A DNA stretch of 10,222 bases from Thiotrichaceae bacterium (GTDB taxonomy: Bacteria > Pseudomonadota > Gammaproteobacteria > Thiotrichales > Thiotrichaceae). The stretch spans positions 1 to 10,222 of the forward strand of contig JALVDQ010000251.1 of NCBI GenBank assembly GCA_027008885.1, given 5' to 3'. The notes beneath the pieces were generated by a model, which ran no database searches, had not been told where the DNA came from, and saw only the letters and a program-made list of their open reading frames with translations. Made by a program: the position numbers and the translations under genes. How positions within the stretch are numbered: position 1 is the stretch's first letter; each line of letters starts with the position of its first letter. Below are positions 7,892-10,222 of the stretch, piece by piece.

Positions 7892-8695
7892 CTATTCAAC
7901 AATAACCCTGGCATTTAAAGGCTGGGTAGGGCGGTTGTTTGGGTGCTTTAGTGCCTTCTGCAATTTCTCTACCTGTGCCCTGGATACATGGAAAGGACGC
8001 TTCATTACAATCCAGCGAACACCTTCAGTACATGGAGGGGTTGTGAGAGAACCATTAAAGCGGTAGTAACTGCTGATCTTTTTTTCCATCTGCAATGTTT
8101 TTAAGGCATTCGATGCCAGCTTCTCCTTGTCTCCCTTGTTCATAGGCAGTTTTTTCCATAGGGATGCGAGGGTTGGATCATCAGGACCGGGAGAGAAAAA
8201 CACGGCAACAACAGCAATTTCATTTTTATCACTAAGGTGAACAAAATGCGCTTCTAGTGGAAAATGTTGCCCATTAACTGTATTTTCACTGGGTGTATGA
8301 AAATGAAACTGTTTCAGGGTGAATTTGATATTATCAACAATAATTTCTCCACCAGACCACATATTGACCTGTACGGTATGTCCGTTATTAACAATGGTAC
8401 TGGGGGTTATGATATTGTAATCAAAGGGAATCGCAGGTAAGTTGGCATCCAGCACCGAGTTTTTCATATCTATATCAACGGGTGACTGGTTATTCCCTGT
8501 TTTGCAACTGCTGTAGCTTGCAGACAAATCTCCCCAAAATTCAGGACCTTGTTTGCCACTATAGCTCCAGTGGGCTGATTTTTCTGCGTGTGCCTTGTCT
8601 GTATTATTGCTCTTTGCCTTTTCTGCAAAAACAGGGTTTAGCCCCAAAAAAGCGAAGATAGTCAGGCTTGTGAGAACTAGCGATTTTTTTTTCAT
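7892..8695 (-). CDS. Exported alpha-class carbonic anhydrase
   Basis: A 267-residue enzyme for reversible CO2 hydration. Residues 1-24 form a signal peptide (MKKKSLVLTSLTIFAFLGLNPVFA), so it acts in the periplasm. The zinc ligands are His131 and His133 in QFHFHTPSEN and His150 in LEAHFVH. Also visible are NNGH (His106, the proton-shuttle position), Glu148, and SLTTPPCTEGVRW with Thr218 as gatekeeper. Cys64 and Cys222 are placed for the disulfide common in bacterial members. The frame extends upstream to a TTG at 8752, but that would bury the signal peptide behind 19 polar residues and lies within the predicted promoter, so the ATG at 8695 is preferred. Such enzymes often help supply CO2 or bicarbonate to autotrophs. 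It separates guaB from guaA on the opposite strand. Confidence 0.95.
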   Translation of the reverse strand: MKKKSLVLTSLTIFAFLGLNPVFAEKAKSNNTDKAHAEKSAHWSYSGKQGPEFWGDLSASYSSCKTGNNQSPVDIDMKNSVLDANLPAIPFDYNIITPSTIVNNGHTVQVNMWSGGEIIVDNIKFTLKQFHFHTPSENTVNGQHFPLEAHFVHLSDKNEIAVVAVFFSPGPDDPTLASLWKKLPMNKGDKEKLASNALKTLQMEKKISSYYRFNGSLTTPPCTEGVRWIVMKRPFHVSRAQVEKLQKALKHPNNRPTQPLNARVIVE

Positions 8696-8723
8696 AATGT
8701 TTGTATCTTTTTTAGACTGGCTT

Positions 8724-8752
8724 ACTTTATGCTTCATCTTCTGTTTCGTCAA
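8724..8752 (-). promoter_or_regulatory. Predicted promoter of the carbonic anhydrase gene
   Basis: On the reverse strand TTGACG (8752-8747, 5 of 6) and TAAAGT (8729-8724, 4 of 6) are spaced 17 bases apart. Transcription would begin near 8717, about 22 bases before the chosen ATG. This excludes the upstream TTG as a start codon. Confidence 0.4.
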
Positions 8753-8781
8753 TGTTCACAATAAAAATCCTTAAAAATCAC

Positions 8782-8810
8782 TTGATATAAACGTGCCAGC
8801 CGATTTTAAT
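8782..8810 (+). promoter_or_regulatory. Predicted sigma70 promoter of guaA
   Basis: TTGATA (8782-8787) and TTTAAT (8805-8810) each match the consensus at 5 of 6 positions with a 17-base spacer. Transcription would begin near 8817, giving a leader of about 20 bases. It is the best two-box promoter in the window and would let guaA be expressed independently of guaB. Confidence 0.6.
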
Positions 8811-8836
8811 TAGCACTCTTCTCAAAAGGTAACACT

Positions 8837-10222
8837 ATGACTTCCAATATTCACAATGACCGCATTTTAATTCTCGATTTTGGTGCTCAATACACTCAAC
8901 TGATTGCACGACGGGTGCGCGAAGTGGGTGTCTACTGTGAAATATATCCCTGGGATGTGAGTGATCAGGAAGTAAAGGATTTTAATCCCAAAGGTATTAT
9001 CCTCTCGGGTGGTCCAGAATCGACCACGGGCGAGGATGCTCCCGCCGCGCCCCGGATTGTTTATGATCTGGGTGTGCCGCTGCTTGGAATCTGCTACGGT
9101 ATGCAAACCATGGCGGCGCAACTTGGTGGCAAGGTTGAAAATGCTGATCAGCATGAATACGGCTATGCCCAGGTTCGCGCCCGTGGGCATACCGCGCTAC
9201 TCAAGGACATTGAAGATGAAGTGAGCCCCGAAGGCTTTGGTCTGCTCGATGTGTGGATGTCACATGGCGACCGGGTCATCGAAATGCCCGAGTCATTTAA
9301 GTTGATGGCATCCACCGAAAATGCACCCATTGCAGGCATGGCAGATGAAAACCGGCGCTTTTACGGCATCCAGTTTCACCCGGAAGTGACGCATACAAAG
9401 CAGGGTAAACGCATCATCGAGCGTTTTGTACGCGAGATTTGTGCCTGCGAAAATTTATGGACAGCACGCAATATTATTGATGACAGCATTCAGAAAGTGC
9501 GTCAACAGGTTGGTTCTGATGAAGTCATTTTGGGGCTCTCGGGAGGGGTTGATTCATCGGTTGTAGCAGCCCTGTTGCACAAGGCTATCGGCAATCAGCT
9601 TACCTGCGTCTTTGTGGATACCGGGCTGTTACGCTATCAGGAAGGCGATCAGGTGATGTCGATGTTTGCCGAACACATGGGAGTAAAAGTCATCCGTGTA
9701 GATGCCGAAGAACGCTTTCTCAAGGCACTTCAAGGCAAAACAGACCCGGAAGAAAAGCGCAAGATCATCGGCAATCTGTTTATCGAGGTTTTCGATGAAG
9801 AATCTGCCAAACTCAGCAATGCAAAATGGCTGGCACAGGGTACAATATACCCTGATGTGATCGAATCGGCAGGCAGCAAAACAGGCAAGGCTCATTTAAT
9901 CAAGTCACATCATAATGTCGGCGGGCTACCCGATGATATGAAACTGGGGCTGGTAGAACCACTGCGTGAGCTCTTCAAGGATGAAGTGCGCGTAATTGGC
10001 ATAGAACTTGGTCTGCCTGCTGAAATGGTGCATCGCCATCCATTTCCCGGACCGGGTCTGGGGGTGCGGATTCTGGGGGAAGTCAAAAAGGAATACGCTG
10101 ATATTCTGCGCCTTGCCGACCATATCTTTATTGAAGAGCTTTACAAGCATGATCTATACCATAAAACTTCCCAGGCATTTGCTGTATTCCTGCCAATAAA
10201 ATCAGTCGGTGTCACTGGTGAC
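8837..10222 (+). CDS. guaA: GMP synthase (glutamine-hydrolysing), 3' end missing
   Basis: GuaA aminates XMP to GMP using glutamine and ATP. 462 codons are present; compared with E. coli (525 residues) about 60 are cut off by the window edge, with no frameshift. The class I glutamine amidotransferase domain carries the triad Cys86 (GICYGMQ), His181 and Glu183 (FHPEVTH). The ATP pyrophosphatase domain has the P-loop LSGGVDSS (residues 234-241), and the start of the C-terminal dimerisation domain follows with [15 protein letters not shown]. The sequence stops shortly after [17 protein letters not shown] lies 7 bases before the ATG, a good ribosome site. It works directly after GuaB in the pathway but is separated from guaB by the carbonic anhydrase gene. 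Confidence 0.97.
   Translation, partial: MTSNIHNDRILILDFGAQYTQLIARRVREVGVYCEIYPWDVSDQEVKDFNPKGIILSGGPESTTGEDAPAAPRIVYDLGVPLLGICYGMQTMAAQLGGKVENADQHEYGYAQVRARGHTALLKDIEDEVSPEGFGLLDVWMSHGDRVIEMPESFKLMASTENAPIAGMADENRRFYGIQFHPEVTHTKQGKRIIERFVREICACENLWTARNIIDDSIQKVRQQVGSDEVILGLSGGVDSSVVAALLHKAIGNQLTCVFVDTGLLRYQEGDQVMSMFAEHMGVKVIRVDAEERFLKALQGKTDPEEKRKIIGNLFIEVFDEESAKLSNAKWLAQGTIYPDVIESAGSKTGKAHLIKSHHNVGGLPDDMKLGLVEPLRELFKDEVRVIGIELGLPAEMVHRHPFPGPGLGVRILGEVKKEYADILRLADHIFIEELYKHDLYHKTSQAFAVFLPIKSVGVTGD

Noticed and set aside
8265..8305. Asn in the carbonic anhydrase motif PSEN in place of His in SEH
   Set aside because: Asn at this position is familiar in other bacterial alpha-class enzymes, and all zinc ligands are intact, so it does not indicate an inactive enzyme.

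Overview
This window reads as an ordinary, largely housekeeping stretch of a gammaproteobacterial chromosome. ParC, the RoxA/YcfD-type L16 hydroxylase, GuaB and GuaA all look like gammaproteobacterial versions. A SoxK-like small periplasmic protein and an exported alpha-carbonic anhydrase hint at a sulfur-oxidising, possibly CO2-fixing lifestyle, but that rests on only two genes. I cannot name the species.

Layout. Bases 1-114 are a leader with an 11-bp tandem repeat and a consensus -10 hexamer. Two tightly linked forward genes follow: a PolB-like 3'-5' exonuclease (115-897) and parC, topoisomerase IV subunit A (906-3188). The gap from 3189 to 3581, between parC and convergent roxA, holds no gene. 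It is packed with repeats: a 9-bp tandem array, two diverged ~57-bp direct repeats, and between them a pair of opposed REP-like palindromes. Next, on the reverse strand, are roxA (3582-4754), a BrnT/BrnA toxin-antitoxin pair (4906-5437, toxin gene first, 8-bp overlap), a degenerate REP-like element, and a small exported helical protein resembling SoxK (5701-5985).

The right half is guanine nucleotide synthesis: guaB (6225-7685, IMP to XMP) and guaA (8837 to the window end, XMP to GMP, missing its last ~60 codons). These genes are often adjacent in gammaproteobacteria. Here they are separated by a reverse-strand periplasmic alpha-carbonic anhydrase gene (7892-8695) and a REP-like palindrome nested in a longer inverted repeat. 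guaA has its own good sigma70-type promoter, and the carbonic anhydrase has a plausible divergent one.

I did not find a clearly new multigene system. The signals best worth following are the REP-like family, whose similarity extends past the hairpin into a shared tail; the nested inverted repeat downstream of guaB; a 12-bp imperfect stem in the guaB leader; the palindrome between the SoxK-like gene and guaB; and the split guaB/guaA arrangement. No rRNA, tRNA, CRISPR array, transposase or known riboswitch was recognised.
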